Source of the DNA: Vreelandella sulfidaeris
GTDB taxonomy: Bacteria > Pseudomonadota > Gammaproteobacteria > Pseudomonadales > Halomonadaceae
DNA: 64,000 nt
Direction: 5' to 3'
NCBI GenBank assembly: GCA_007182875.1
Contig: AP019514.1
Location: forward strand, 2,170,001 to 2,234,000
Under the pieces are notes generated by a model that was given only the letters and a program-made list of their open reading frames with translations, was not told where the DNA came from and did no database searches. The translations under genes and the position numbers were made by a program. Shown in pieces: positions 53,601-64,000 of this stretch (position 1 is its first letter; every line of letters starts with the position of its first letter).

Positions 53601-54318
53601 TCAACCCTCTTTATTTTTATTACCTAACGATTGCTCTTGAGTTTCATCGCGACGCAATCGTTGACCGCCGACAAGCATTACCACCAGGGCTGCCAATGCT
53701 AACCCCCACCACTGAAACGCGTAGCCCATGTGTCGACTAGGCGGCATTACATTGGGCTGCCACCACGGGGTCAGCACCCCATCGCCTTCGCTAGCATGCA
53801 CCCACCCCGAGTAGCTAAACACTCCTAACGAAGCCCGCCACGGCTCAAGACTCAGCTGCTGCAGCCTCACGCCTTCTCTATTGTCTCCATATAATGGCCC
53901 TCCCGCCTGAACGTCCTGCCACTCGCCAGTCAGCTCAATCGTGCCACTGGGAGTAGCTGCTTGGGAGGCTCGCGATGGGGTCCTGTTGCTAAAAAACCTC
54001 GCTGTACCAACCAGAGCTGTCCATAGCTATCACGTAATGGGGTTAGTGCTGCCACGCCAACACTTCCGTCGACAATTCGATTATCCAAATAGAGTGTATG
54101 CTCCGCCAAGTACTCACCTCGTAGCGTGATCTGAGCGCCTTGGGCTGGCTGCATGGTAGGTTGCACCAATGCAGGGCTGCTTCACGAATGGCCATGGATA
54201 ACCGCTTGTCATCTGCCCGCTCCCACTGCCATAGTCCTAAACAGGTGCCTAACGCTACCCACATAATCCAGAATAGATACCAACCATAAAAATGCCATTG
54301 CCGAGAGGTTTTCATCAT
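53601..54318 (-). CDS. SURF1-family cytochrome oxidase biogenesis protein, frameshifted
   Basis: About 240 residues, starting with two ATGs (MMKTSRQWHFYGWYLFWI). Two transmembrane helices: FWIMWVALGTCLGLWQWERA at the N-terminus and GYAFQWWGLALAALVVMLV near the C-terminus. The periplasmic domain contains RGEYLAEHTLYLDNRIVDG, LTPLRDSYGQLWLVQRGFL and NREGVRLQQLSLEPWRAS, the SURF1 pattern. Breaks lie near 54175, 53960 and 53880. Its first codons overlap the start of the divergent DUF2909 gene by two bases, an unusual head-to-head arrangement. Needed for cytochrome c oxidase assembly or heme a insertion. Confidence 0.88.
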
Positions 54319-54508
54319 GTGGTTACAACTACTCATTGCCGCCGTATTCATAGCGATGGTTATCAGCCTGGCCATGGGAGCAGGCTTCTTGCTGCGTGAT
54401 ACAGGCTCTTCCCGCCGCCTACTTAACTCTCTCAAATGGCGGATTGGATTAGCCTGCCTGCTAATGGCACTTATTATTTTTGGTTTCTGGTCGGGTCAGT
54501 TGGGCTAA
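54317..54508 (+). CDS. DUF2909-type small membrane protein
   Basis: An intact 63-residue protein (MWLQLLIAAVFIAMVISLAM). It has two transmembrane helices separated by FLLRDTGSSRRLLNSLKWRI, ending LIIFGFWSGQLG. The small twin-helix shape with a basic loop and the position in cytochrome oxidase loci match DUF2909. Its ribosome site GAGAGG lies inside the antisense SURF1 coding region, and the start ATG overlaps the SURF1 start. On the opposite strand to all other oxidase genes here, so it needs its own promoter. Function unknown. Confidence 0.8.
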   Translation: MWLQLLIAAVFIAMVISLAMGAGFLLRDTGSSRRLLNSLKWRIGLACLLMALIIFGFWSGQLG

Positions 54509-54529
54509 AGCATTAGCTAGGCTAAAGAG

Positions 54530-55391
54530 CTATAGAACATAGACAAAAATGAACAGCCCAACCCAGACCACATCAACAAAGTGCCAATACCAGCAAGAGG
54601 CTTCAAAACCAAAATGATTTTCGTCGGCAAAATGCCCTTTAATAATACGCACCAGCATAGTCGCTAAAATCAGGGTACCGATAATGACGTGAACACCATG
54701 AAAACCCGTTAAAATAAAGAAAGTCGCACCAAAAATTCCGGCTTCTAAAGTGATTCCGTAATGTGCATAGGCCTCATAATATTCAATGCCCTGAATGATG
54801 ATAAAGCAGCACCCTAGCAGTACCGTTCCCGTTAACCAGTTGCGACATGTTTTTCGATAGCCTACTTTTAAAGCTTCATGAGCAACCGTCAACGTAATAC
54901 TTGAAGTAATCAGAATCAGGGTATTAACGAGCGGTAATTGCCACGGACTAAACACTTCCCGTGGTCCAACGACAGAAGCATCCGGCGGATTCATTAGCGG
55001 CCAAGCAGCCACAAAGTCAGGCCACAATAACGCTGAAACCCCTTTCGCGCCTTCCCCTCCCTAACCAGGGAATAGTAAACATACGTACGTAAAACAGCGC
55101 ACCGAAAAACCCTGCGAAAAACATGACTTCCGAAAAATGAACCATCCCATCCCCCACCGGAAAGAGCGATCCATCTGAGCGTCATACAAACCGCCTCGAG
55201 ACTCGCTAATCACATCACGAAACCAGAGGCCCATCACAGAGATAATGCCCGCCACGCCGATTAACACTAGCGGCAAACCCGTGTCATAGACAAGTTTGAC
55301 ACCGATACCGACCATCATGGCACCAAGTGCCACCGGAGCCGAGAATAGGCCACCGACTACTCGCCGGAACGTAATAGCTACCGCTGCTCAT
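54530..55391 (-). CDS. ctaE: Cytochrome c oxidase subunit III, frameshifted
   Basis: About 287 residues with seven transmembrane helices, the standard subunit III. It starts MSSGSYYVPASSRWPILGS after GGGAGAAGTGAT. The helices include VLIGVAGIISVMGLWFRDVI, AGIFGATFFILTGFHGVHVI and HFGFEASCWYWHFVDVVWVG. The glutamate in TLTVAHEALKV and the pair of TGFHGxHV residues are family features. Breaks lie near 55345 and 55060. The start overlaps the ctaG stop (ATGA at 55388-55391). Final structural gene of the ctaC-ctaD-ctaG-ctaE row. Confidence 0.95.
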
Positions 55392-56069
55392 ATCACTTCT
55401 CCCGCCGCTTTGTTGTTTTTGGAGTTATCCTGAGAACTGTTATAGAAATTACGCTGAGGACTGTTAGAGAAAGGTTCATTCAAAACATCAATGGCACTGC
55501 CATTAAGCATATAAATAAGTGCGGCATTACGAATTGCTCGTTCAACTGGATACAGCGTATACACCAAAGTAATGGTGTTAATGTCTTCAGGCAGGTCACG
55601 AGATAATTGGAATACCAGCGGAATAGTTAAACGCTCATTCGCCTGCAACTGCTGTTCTTGAAAACAGAAACAGCTGATTTTGCGTAAATGACGTGTAGCT
55701 TCAGAGGGCGAGACACTGGGCACAGCCCGCCCCAGTTTTCACTATGGCTGTTATTGGTAAAAGTAAAATCAACTTCTGCCATTTGCCCTGGATGTACGCT
55801 CATTTGGCGTACTTCTACATTCATCTGCCACGGTAAACCAGGGCTGCTACGGGTGATAAATTGCACGTTAATAAAGCGCGTCTCATCCACTTCTTCGTGC
55901 ACGATACTCTGTGCGGTGGCATCAACTTTGCCATTAAGCCCAGTAATACGGCAAAAACGTCATAAAGCGGCACTAATGCAAAGGAAAAGGCAAACATGCC
56001 CACCAGCACAGCGATCGTCCTAATCACCGTGCGACGAACCCCTACATGGACCTGTTCTCGGCTATCCAT
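55388..56069 (-). CDS. ctaG: Cytochrome c oxidase assembly protein CtaG (Cox11), frameshifted
   Basis: A Cox11-type copper chaperone of about 227 residues that loads CuB in subunit I. It starts MDSREQVHVGVRRTVIRTIA; one transmembrane helix follows (VLVGMFAFSFALVPLYDVF), which also carries the YDVF signature. The periplasmic domain has FINVQFITRSSPGLPWQMNV and HPGQMAEVDFTFTNNSHS. The copper motif CFCF is in KISCFCFQEQQLQANER. The C-terminal ITLVYTLYPV closes the fold. Breaks near 55930 and 55700. Gene order ctaD-ctaG-ctaE agrees with Pseudomonas and other gammaproteobacteria. Confidence 0.94.
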
Positions 56070-56111
56070 AACACCTCTTTGGCCTACTGGCCTGTGTGGT
56101 CTATGTCATTT

Positions 56112-57742
<1,631 letters not shown>

Positions 57743-57789
57743 ACTCTCTAAAGTATTGTTGTTGTAGTCAAATGCGTGGCAGACCAGTA

Positions 57790-58900
57790 TTACTGGGAGA
57801 TTTTTTCAACCACCGTTGAGGGCTGCACTACATCCCCGGTATCGTTACCCCAAGCATTACGTGTATAGGTGACCACAGCGGCTATCTCAACAGGGTTTAA
57901 GGTGTTACGGAAAGCAGGCATTGCTGCACCTGACACGCCATTTATGACCTTATCAAGGTGCCAATCCAGGTCGCTGAGTAACTGTTCGTTATTTGCTAAC
58001 GCCGGAAATGCAGGTGGCGCCCCTGGCCTTCGCTCTGATGGCAAGAAGAACAAATCGTTTGGTAAATCAACTGGCCCTCTTCCACTAAATCTCCCATTTC
58101 CCATGTCTTATCAACACCCATTGCCTCTTCTGCAGCTGCCTCTTTCCGCTCCGCTAGCCAGCCATCAAACTCCTCTTCTTCCATCGCATGCACCACAATC
58201 GGCATAAAACCATGGTCAAGGCCACAGAGCTCAGCGCACTGCCCACGATAAATACCTGGCTCATTAATCTTTACCCAGTTTTCATTAATAAAGCCTGGAA
58301 TAGTATCTTGCTTGACCGCTAGGTCCGGCACCCACCAGGAATGGATAACGTCGTCAGATGTCATGAGAAAGCGTACTTTGCGGTTAATGGGGAGGACGAG
58401 CGGCTTATCAACTTCTAATAAATAGTGCTCTCCGCGCTCCTCTTCGCCTCTCAATTGCGTTCTTGGCGTACTCATGCTCGAAGTAAACCCCACATCCTCA
58501 CCAAGGTATTCGTAGTGCCAGCGCCATTGCTGGCCGGTTATCATGACATCCAAGTCTGCGTCTGAAGAGTCGTACATATTTTTTAAAGTTGCAGTGGCGG
58601 GAACAGCCATACCGACCAGGATCAGGACAGGGATGGCAGTCCATAATACTTCCACACTGGTATGTTCATGGAAATTGGCAGCCTTTGCGCCTTTCGAATG
58701 GCGATAACGAAACAGGGAGTAGAACATTACCCCAAAGACCACTACGCCAATCACGACACATATCCAAAAATGGTCATGTGCAGACCAAAAATATCGCTGC
58801 TTATATCCGTTACACCAACGGTCATATTCCAGCCGTTCGCCTGAGCCTGCGACCCGCCTACAGCAAGGGATATGGCTATTAGCCACGACCATGAACGCAT
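57790..58900 (-). CDS. ctaC: Cytochrome c oxidase subunit II fused to a C-terminal cytochrome c domain, frameshifted
   Basis: About 370 residues. It starts MRSWSWLIAISLAVGGSQAQ after GGAGGTTTCT; the signal peptide ends near AQA. Two transmembrane helices follow. The CuA domain carries the ligands in SDDVIHSWWVPDLAVKQDTI and GIYRGQCAELCGLDHGFMPI (CxxxC plus His). The C-terminus has a cytochrome c signature, CSSCH, in YQTICSSCHQSEGQG, and the heme methionine in SGAAMPAFRNTL. So it is a caa3-like subunit II. Breaks lie near 58770 and 58015. First gene of the oxidase operon. Confidence 0.94.
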
Positions 58901-59017
58901 AGAAACCTCCAGTATTATTGTTGTTATTACTCTTCGTTAGATTAGGACAGGGTTAAGTGAGATATTAGCAGTATAGAAAATATGTGCCATTCGTCACGCT
59001 TTGCTTATTTAACGCTC

Positions 59018-59199
59018 TCAACGCTTTTCAGCGGGCAGCGAAAATAGCCAGAAAAAGAGCAGCGAAACAAATAACAGCGTAATCACTACGCCAACAGCAA
59101 TGAAGGCAGCTGGCCTGTTACTACTAAAATCTTTTCCCGCTGTTGGTTGCTCTGAACGCCCAGTAGCGCTGCTAACACTGACTTCACCACCGACCACAT
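59018..59199 (-). CDS. DUF2970-type small membrane protein, frameshifted once
   Basis: About 60 residues. The start MWSVVKSVLAALLGVQSNQQ follows GGAGG four bases upstream. A missing A near 59140 breaks the frame; the repaired chain runs REKDFSSNRPAAFIAVG, then one transmembrane helix VVITLLFVSLLFFWLFSLPA. The amphipathic N-terminal segment with LLGVQS and the single helix match DUF2970 proteins, often seen beside cytochrome oxidase genes. Function unknown. Lies upstream of ctaC on the same strand; 117 bp separate it from ctaC. Confidence 0.7.
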
Positions 59200-59401
59200 A
59201 AAACCTCCAAGTGAATGTCGCTTTCACATGCCTTTAGGCCTGCAAGGTTATCCTACTACTATCATAGACATACCCAATCAGTGCGTCAGGTCAAGAGAAA
59301 AGATCTTAACGTTTACAGCTAAGGAAATGACCACCTATAGTTTCTCGGTATGCGATACTAAGCTTTTCCTAAGTAAATAGCGTCCCCCCTATGGAGTGCC
59401 C

Positions 59402-59617
59402 ATGTTCAAGCGCCGCTCAATGCTACCAGCCAAAACTTTATTGATTGCTTTTCCCCTGCTATTAGCTGGGTGTACTACATACACATGGCCGGACGGCTCA
59501 CAGGAAACCGTCATTGGCGTTGTACCCGAGGAAGAAAATCAACGCTTCGAAGAACAACAAGTTGAAGGCGTACGCTACCGCATTCCCGATGAAATTCCCG
59601 AAAAACGCAGCGAGTAA
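59402..59617 (+). CDS. Small putative lipoprotein
   Basis: An intact 71-residue protein. The ATG start (MFKRRSMLPAKTLLIAFPLL) is preferred over the GTG two codons upstream, with GGAG five bases away. The lipobox LLAGC gives a mature N-terminal cysteine after about 22 residues. The mature part is short and acidic: TTYTWPDGSQETVIGVVPEE and EENQRFEEQQVEGVRYRIPD. It is flanked by oxidase genes and hrpB but on the opposite strand. I do not recognise the family; the export and lipid anchor are inferred from the signal alone. Confidence 0.7.
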   Translation: MFKRRSMLPAKTLLIAFPLLLAGCTTYTWPDGSQETVIGVVPEEENQRFEEQQVEGVRYRIPDEIPEKRSE

Positions 59618-59641
59618 GAGCCGGTAGCACAGCGATAATTG

Positions 59642-62077
59642 TCACACTTTCCGCTTGGTATGCGCGGTTGGGGGTGACGTAAGCGGATCCTCTGGCCAAG
59701 GATGCTTAGGGTAACGGCCTCGCATTTCCTTGCGTACCTCAGGGTAGCCATTTCGCCAAAAGCTGACCAGATCTTGGGTGATTTGTAGTGGCCTACGCGC
59801 CGGTGAAAGTAAATGAATCATCACGGCAACGGTACCATTAACAATGGTGGGCGTTATTCGCCAGCCAAACGCTTCCTGAAGTTTCAATGCTAAAATAGGC
59901 GGTTGCCGGGAAAGGCATGGCAGGTAATCCAAGCCAACATATTTGCCACTTGGAACCTCAATCGTCACTGGGGTTAGCCGCTCAAATTCCCTTTGAGCCT
60001 CCCAGGGCAGCGTATTAATCAAGTAGCTTTCTAATGGCAATCCCTCGATTTGGCTCAACCGAGCTACACCGACTAAGTACGGTGCTAGCCAGGCCTCTAG
60101 CGAAGCTAATAACGACTGTTCAGACCAATCGGGCCATACCTCACCCAATTTTTCGCGTAGCAGCGCCATACGTCCACACAACTGCTGAAGTTTTACGCCG
60201 AATAACCTGCTGGGCTGCTGACGCAATGCGTCCAGTAAGGCCTGTTTCACTGCCTTTTCAGGCAGCTGCGTCAAGGGCCGTTTAGCAATTATTAGGCTAG
60301 CATGCGCTTGTACCTCTTCACCTATTAAACGGCCTTGATCTTGCGACCACGCTACACGCGACTGCCATTGCCTAATTCCAGGATAGAGAGAAAGCAGTGA
60401 AGCAATGAGGAGCGGCTCGCCAGCGGTAATTCGCGCATCGTCATAAGCCGTGCTATTTAATGCGACGGCCACTATATAAGGCTGATGAGCCAGCGTATCG
60501 TTTAAAGCAAGCGTAGCGGTTTTGCCATTAGCCAGTCGAAACTTCCCGGGGCTTATCTGCTGACCAATACGCTCAGGATAGACCATTGCCAAAAGCGACC
60601 CAAGCGGCTCTAGCACTGCCTCACTCAGTGATACCCCGGCTTTTTTCGTCAGCCTAAGCGCCTCACGTCGCCAATTAGGGAAGCGTTTAGGCTGGCAAAG
60701 CCGTTCTGCTAATGCCTCTTGCAGAGAAGAGTCGATGCTGTCACGGCTCTCTAGCAATGCTGCTAGCCCGCAGGCTAAGGGCAAAGTATTCAAGTCGGCC
60801 GCCTTCTCCAGCATGACGGCTAGCCTTATTCCACAGGCCACTGCGCACAGCGGCGACCCAGGGAGTGAGACGATGATCCTCATCGAGTACACCAAGCTGT
60901 ATCAGTAATGCTTGGCCACTACGCCAGGCGCCCTCTGGTGGAGACGTAACCCAACTCAGCTTCTGCGGCGATGTTACGCCCCAGCACGCTAGCTCATGCA
61001 CCACTGATGAGAGGTCCGCTTGCCGAATTTCTGGCTCAATGTAAGGTACAAGTACCTGCTCCTGGGGCCAAAGCCTAAAACAGATGCCCTTGCCTTGTCG
61101 TCCTGCACGCCCCCGTCGCTGGTCAGCACTGGCGCGATTGATACGTCGAGTTGTCAAGCGGGTCAAGCCGGTGCGTGGCTGAAAAAGTGGCACTCGTTCC
61201 AAGCCACCATCAATTACCACATTAATACCATCTACGGTGATACTCGATTCGGTGATAGCGGTGGAAACAATAATACGCTGCTGTGGTGTGTTCGCTGCCA
61301 AAGCCGCTTGCTGTTCAGTAATACTCATTCTGCCATGCAGTGCCCGTATCGCGAGATGGGGCAAGGCCTGCTGCAACGTTTGCACTAAGCGATTGATCTC
61401 GGCCACGCCTGGCAAGATGACTAGGATATCCCGTGTGATAGAACTTGCTAGCGCTTCATTGATCACTCGAAGAGCATGGCTAACGCTCTCTTCGCCGCTC
61501 AAGGGAGGACGGTAAATGGTCGCCACAGGATACTGACGACCATGACATTCGATGACGGACACCTGTTCTCCTAGAACCTGCCTAAGGGCCGCGACATCCA
61601 GCGTTGCCGACATGACCAGCAGGCGTAAATCGTCGCGAATACTGGTTTGTACATCCAATGCCAGCGCCAAGCCTAAGTCAGCTTCCACGCTACGCTCATG
61701 AAACTCGTCAAAGATGATCCCGGCCACGCCCTCCAGTAGCGGGTCATCCTGCAGCATGCGAGTAAGGACTCCTTGGGTTACGACTTCTAAGCGGGTTTGA
61801 GAACTCACACAGCTATCACCGCGCATGCGGTAGCCCACCGTTTGCCCTACGCGTTCGCCTAACTGCTGCGCTATAAAATTAGCTGCTAAGCGAGCTGCAA
61901 CGCGCCGGGGTTCCAGCAAAGCAGTTTCTGCCCTCTTGCCCAATCAGCAGTTAGCAGCACAAGCGGCACGCGGGTAGTCTTCCCCGCTCCCGGCTGGGCA
62001 ACGAGCATAAGACGATTACTGTTGGTTAAAACGCTCTTAATATGATCAAGATGCTGATCAATCGGTAAGACACTCAT
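59642..62077 (-). CDS. hrpB: ATP-dependent RNA helicase HrpB, frameshifted
   Basis: A DEAH-type helicase of about 812 residues. It starts MSVLPIDQHLDHIKSVLTNS. Helicase motifs in order are LVAQPGAGKTTRVPLVLL (Walker A), EPRRVAARLAANFIAQQLG (Ia), IIFDEFHERSVEADLGLALA (II, DEFH), LVMSATLD (III), ISTAITESSITVDGINVVID (V) and QRRGRAGRQGKGICFRLW (VI). The HrpB-specific C-terminal domain follows (PWEAQREFERLTPVTIEVPS; LLSPARRPLQITQDLVSFWR). Breaks near 61925 and 60830. Six bases downstream of the RutR-like gene, so probably co-transcribed, though unrelated in function. Confidence 0.95.
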
Positions 62078-62083
62078 TAGGGT

Positions 62084-62746
62084 TCATTTTTCCGCTCTGC
62101 GAGCATTTACACTAACCCGGTTGACCCCGCAGCCTTTTAAAATGACGTGCTCAAGAAATGCCGAAATTGATTCAAGGTCATCTTCGCTCAACGCATCCCG
62201 CCCTAGAATACCGCTTACCTGAGCGCTATATTCGGTGTAGTGCTGGGTGGCAGACCAAATCAAGAAAATTAACCACCTGGGGTCGACGTCATCCATTTTA
62301 CCCTGGATAGACCATTGACGAATGATCGCGGCGCGAGCAGCTACCCAATCACGCAGCTCGCCAGCCAGATAGTCACTCAAGAAGGGGGCACCCGCTAAAA
62401 TTTCGGCGGCAAACAGCTTTGAACCCTCGGGGTAGCGTTGACCAAGCACCATTTTAGTGCGAATAAAGTCACTCAGTACCGTCGCTGGGTCACTATCAAC
62501 AGTAATGTCTTCAAGCACCTCATTCCAGCGGTGCATCATGCGGTTAAGCAGCCGCCCATAAAGTGCTTGCTTGCTTCCCATGTAGTACAAAATATTAGCT
62601 TTAGGAAGACCGGCCCGATCGGCGATCACTTGCAAGCTAGCCCCGCGGTAGCCGTGCTGCGAGAACACCTGCTCAGCGGCCGCTAAAATACTTGCTTCAA
62701 TTCTTTCCCGGTTTGGGGTTTCTTGAGTGACAGGTACGGCGGTCAT
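62084..62746 (-). CDS. rutR: TetR-family regulator, RutR-like
   Basis: An intact 220-residue TetR regulator. The N-terminal HTH reads ILAAAEQVFSQHGYRGASLQ and VIADRAGLPKANILYYMGSK, in which the second helix is DNA-recognising. The C-terminal ligand domain has RTKMVLGQRYPEGSKLFAAE and WLIFLIWSATQHYTEYSAQV, the pattern of RutR-type (YcdC) regulators. E. coli RutR senses uracil or thymine and controls pyrimidine and purine catabolism genes. Here it is divergent from xdhA, with a TTGACC/GGTC palindrome in between that matches a RutR-type site. The gene name is therefore likely, but ligand is inferred. Confidence 0.82.
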   Translation of the reverse strand: MTAVPVTQETPNRERIEASILAAAEQVFSQHGYRGASLQVIADRAGLPKANILYYMGSKQALYGRLLNRMMHRWNEVLEDITVDSDPATVLSDFIRTKMVLGQRYPEGSKLFAAEILAGAPFLSDYLAGELRDWVAARAAIIRQWSIQGKMDDVDPRWLIFLIWSATQHYTEYSAQVSGILGRDALSEDDLESISAFLEHVILKGCGVNRVSVNARRAEK

Positions 62747-62880
62747 TAACAGTGTCCCTTAATAGAATCGGTGGTTAGGCAATTGCCCCAAACAGTGGCA
62801 TTTCCCATAAGCTTGCCCCACTCCCGTGCAGCGATCAAATACTTGCAAGGTACGGCGTTTTGTCCCAAGCTCAACCCACA

Positions 62881-62896
62881 TTGACCGATCGGTCAG
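62881..62896. promoter_or_regulatory. Palindromic RutR-type operator upstream of xdhA
   Basis: The 14-bp perfect palindrome TGACCGATCGGTCA at 62882-62895 resembles the E. coli RutR consensus TTGACCAnnTGGTCAA. It lies 37 bp before the xdhA start and 135 bp from the rutR-like start, in the intergenic region they share. Confidence 0.7.
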
Positions 62897-62932
62897 CACA
62901 ATACGGTCTATACAATTACAATGGAGTTCGGC

Positions 62933-64000
62933 ATGGCAACGATTGCGTTCCTGCTCAATGGTATTCCCCAGAGGTGTGAGGTTTCACCAGACACGAGCAT
63001 TTTAACCTTATTACGCGAGCATTTGGCCGAAACAGGCACGAAAGAAGGTTGTGCCTCAGGTGACTGTGGTGCCTGTACTGTCGCAATTGGTGAGTTAGCA
63101 GCTGACATTCAAGGGTTTGCTAGCGCCAACGCTTGTATTACGCCTGCCCCCAACTTCAGGGCAAGCATCTGGTGACCGTTGAAGGGTTAGCCAAAGAGGG
63201 GCAGCTTCACCCAGCTCAGGAAGCAATGATCGAGTGCCATGGTAGCCAGTGCGGTTTTTGTACGCCGGGTATTGTTATGTCGCTTTTCACTCTGCATGAC
63301 GAGCTTACCCAGCGTCCTGCTCCGTTGACCCCAGAACGCCTTGAAGCAACCTTGGGGGGCAACTTGTGCCGCTGCACAGGTTATCGTCCTATTCGGGAGG
63401 CGGCGCTGCGTATGAATGATCTGCCTTTCGAGCGCCCCCAGTGGTACGACGCGGCGTTAACAGAAGCTGAGTGTCTACCTTCATTAACAGCGGCAACCGA
63501 CGCCAGCTCGTTTTTGCCCAGCCGCAGTCTCTGGTGGAACTAACACAGCTGCGCCAAGCAGCCCCTCAGGCGCGTCTTGTGGCTGGCGGCACAGACCTTT
63601 GGCTGGAAAGCACTCAGCGCTTGGCCCAGCTTGATCAGTTAATTGACATTTCACGTGTTGCCGAGCTGTTAACGGTCGAAGAGGCCACATTAGAACGTCA
63701 AGCCGGCTGGTGGATAGGCGCTGGAGTCACTTACACCAAGCTTGAACCGCTCTTCAACAAGCATTTCCCCACCTTTGCTCACCTTCTGCATCGCCTCGGC
63801 TCCCAGCAAATTCGAAACCGTGGAACGATGGGGGCAATATTGCAAATGCCTCTCCCATTGGCGATACGCCGCCTGTGCTACTTGTCTTAGGCGCCTATGT
63901 AGAGCTTGCCAACACTTATGGTAATCGTTGCATAGCGCTTGAAGACTTCTTTCTGGATTATAAAAAAGACCGCGTTGGCGGCTGATGAAGTTATTTCGCG
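62933..64000 (+). CDS. xdhA: Xanthine dehydrogenase small subunit (2Fe-2S and FAD domains), cut by the window end and frameshifted
   Basis: The small subunit of xanthine dehydrogenase, incomplete on the right. The ATG start ([20 protein letters not shown]) has GGAG six bases upstream and is preferred over the ATG at 62921. The plant-type 2Fe-2S cluster ligands are [17 protein letters not shown], and the second cluster is in [17 protein letters not shown] with [10 protein letters not shown]. The FAD domain starts with [30 protein letters not shown] and [19 protein letters not shown]. Breaks lie near 63145, 63470, 63835 and 63970. Divergent from rutR-like; likely controlled by it in purine catabolism. 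Confidence 0.92.

Overview
The window looks like a chromosomal segment of a halophilic gammaproteobacterium, most probably Halomonas or a near relative. This rests on the gene blocks (tig-clpP-clpX-lon-hup-ppiD; thrS-infC-rpmI-rplT-pheS-pheT-ihfA; ctaC-ctaD-ctaG-ctaE with SURF1, ctaA and ctaB), on acid-rich proteins such as PpiD, and on the osmoprotectant transporter. It is an inference from content; no database was searched. No rRNA, tRNA, CRISPR array, insertion sequence or prophage was seen.

A dominant technical feature is that most genes longer than about 400 bp are broken by single-base (occasionally two-base) indels, usually in homopolymers or short repeats. This includes indispensable genes (thrS, pheS, pheT, infC, glnS, cysS, lpxH). 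Restoring one base rejoins conserved motifs in nearly every case, so I treat them as sequence errors. Each gene is given as one full-length feature with the approximate break positions noted.

Region 1 (1-15.1 kb) is a catabolic cluster. It has the tail of a FadJ/PimF-like hydratase-dehydrogenase, a PimC/PimD-like acyl-CoA dehydrogenase pair, an enoyl-CoA hydratase, a nitronate monooxygenase-like protein, ETF alpha and beta, an unidentified permease, a PaaI-type thioesterase, an acyl-CoA synthetase and a third acyl-CoA dehydrogenase. A divergent 3-hydroxyacyl-CoA dehydrogenase, a thiolase and an IclR regulator follow. Together they form a complete beta-oxidation set with its own electron acceptor, suited to a dicarboxylic or unusual short/medium-chain acid.

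Region 2 (15.1-24.6 kb) holds a branched-chain 2-oxoacid dehydrogenase operon (E1 alpha, E1 beta, E2, no E3) whose last gene is a large Ser/Thr-type protein kinase. A yehZYXW-type osmoprotectant ABC transporter follows. Region 3 (24.7-31.6 kb) holds cysS, glnS, ppiB, lpxH, ppiD and hup. Region 4 (31.7-37.7 kb) is the protein quality-control block lon, clpX, clpP, tig. Region 5 (38.0-42.2 kb) holds a CBS-PAS-GGDEF-EAL c-di-GMP protein, a flavodoxin, small membrane proteins and ihfA. Region 6 (42.3-49.1 kb) is the translation block pheT to thrS, with a hairpin terminator before pheS and a rare AUC start for infC. Region 7 (49.3-59.6 kb) holds an OmpA-family lipoprotein, heme O/A synthesis and the aa3-type cytochrome c oxidase locus, whose subunit II carries a fused cytochrome c domain. 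Region 8 (59.6-64 kb) holds hrpB, a RutR-like regulator, a palindromic RutR-type box and the start of xdhA.
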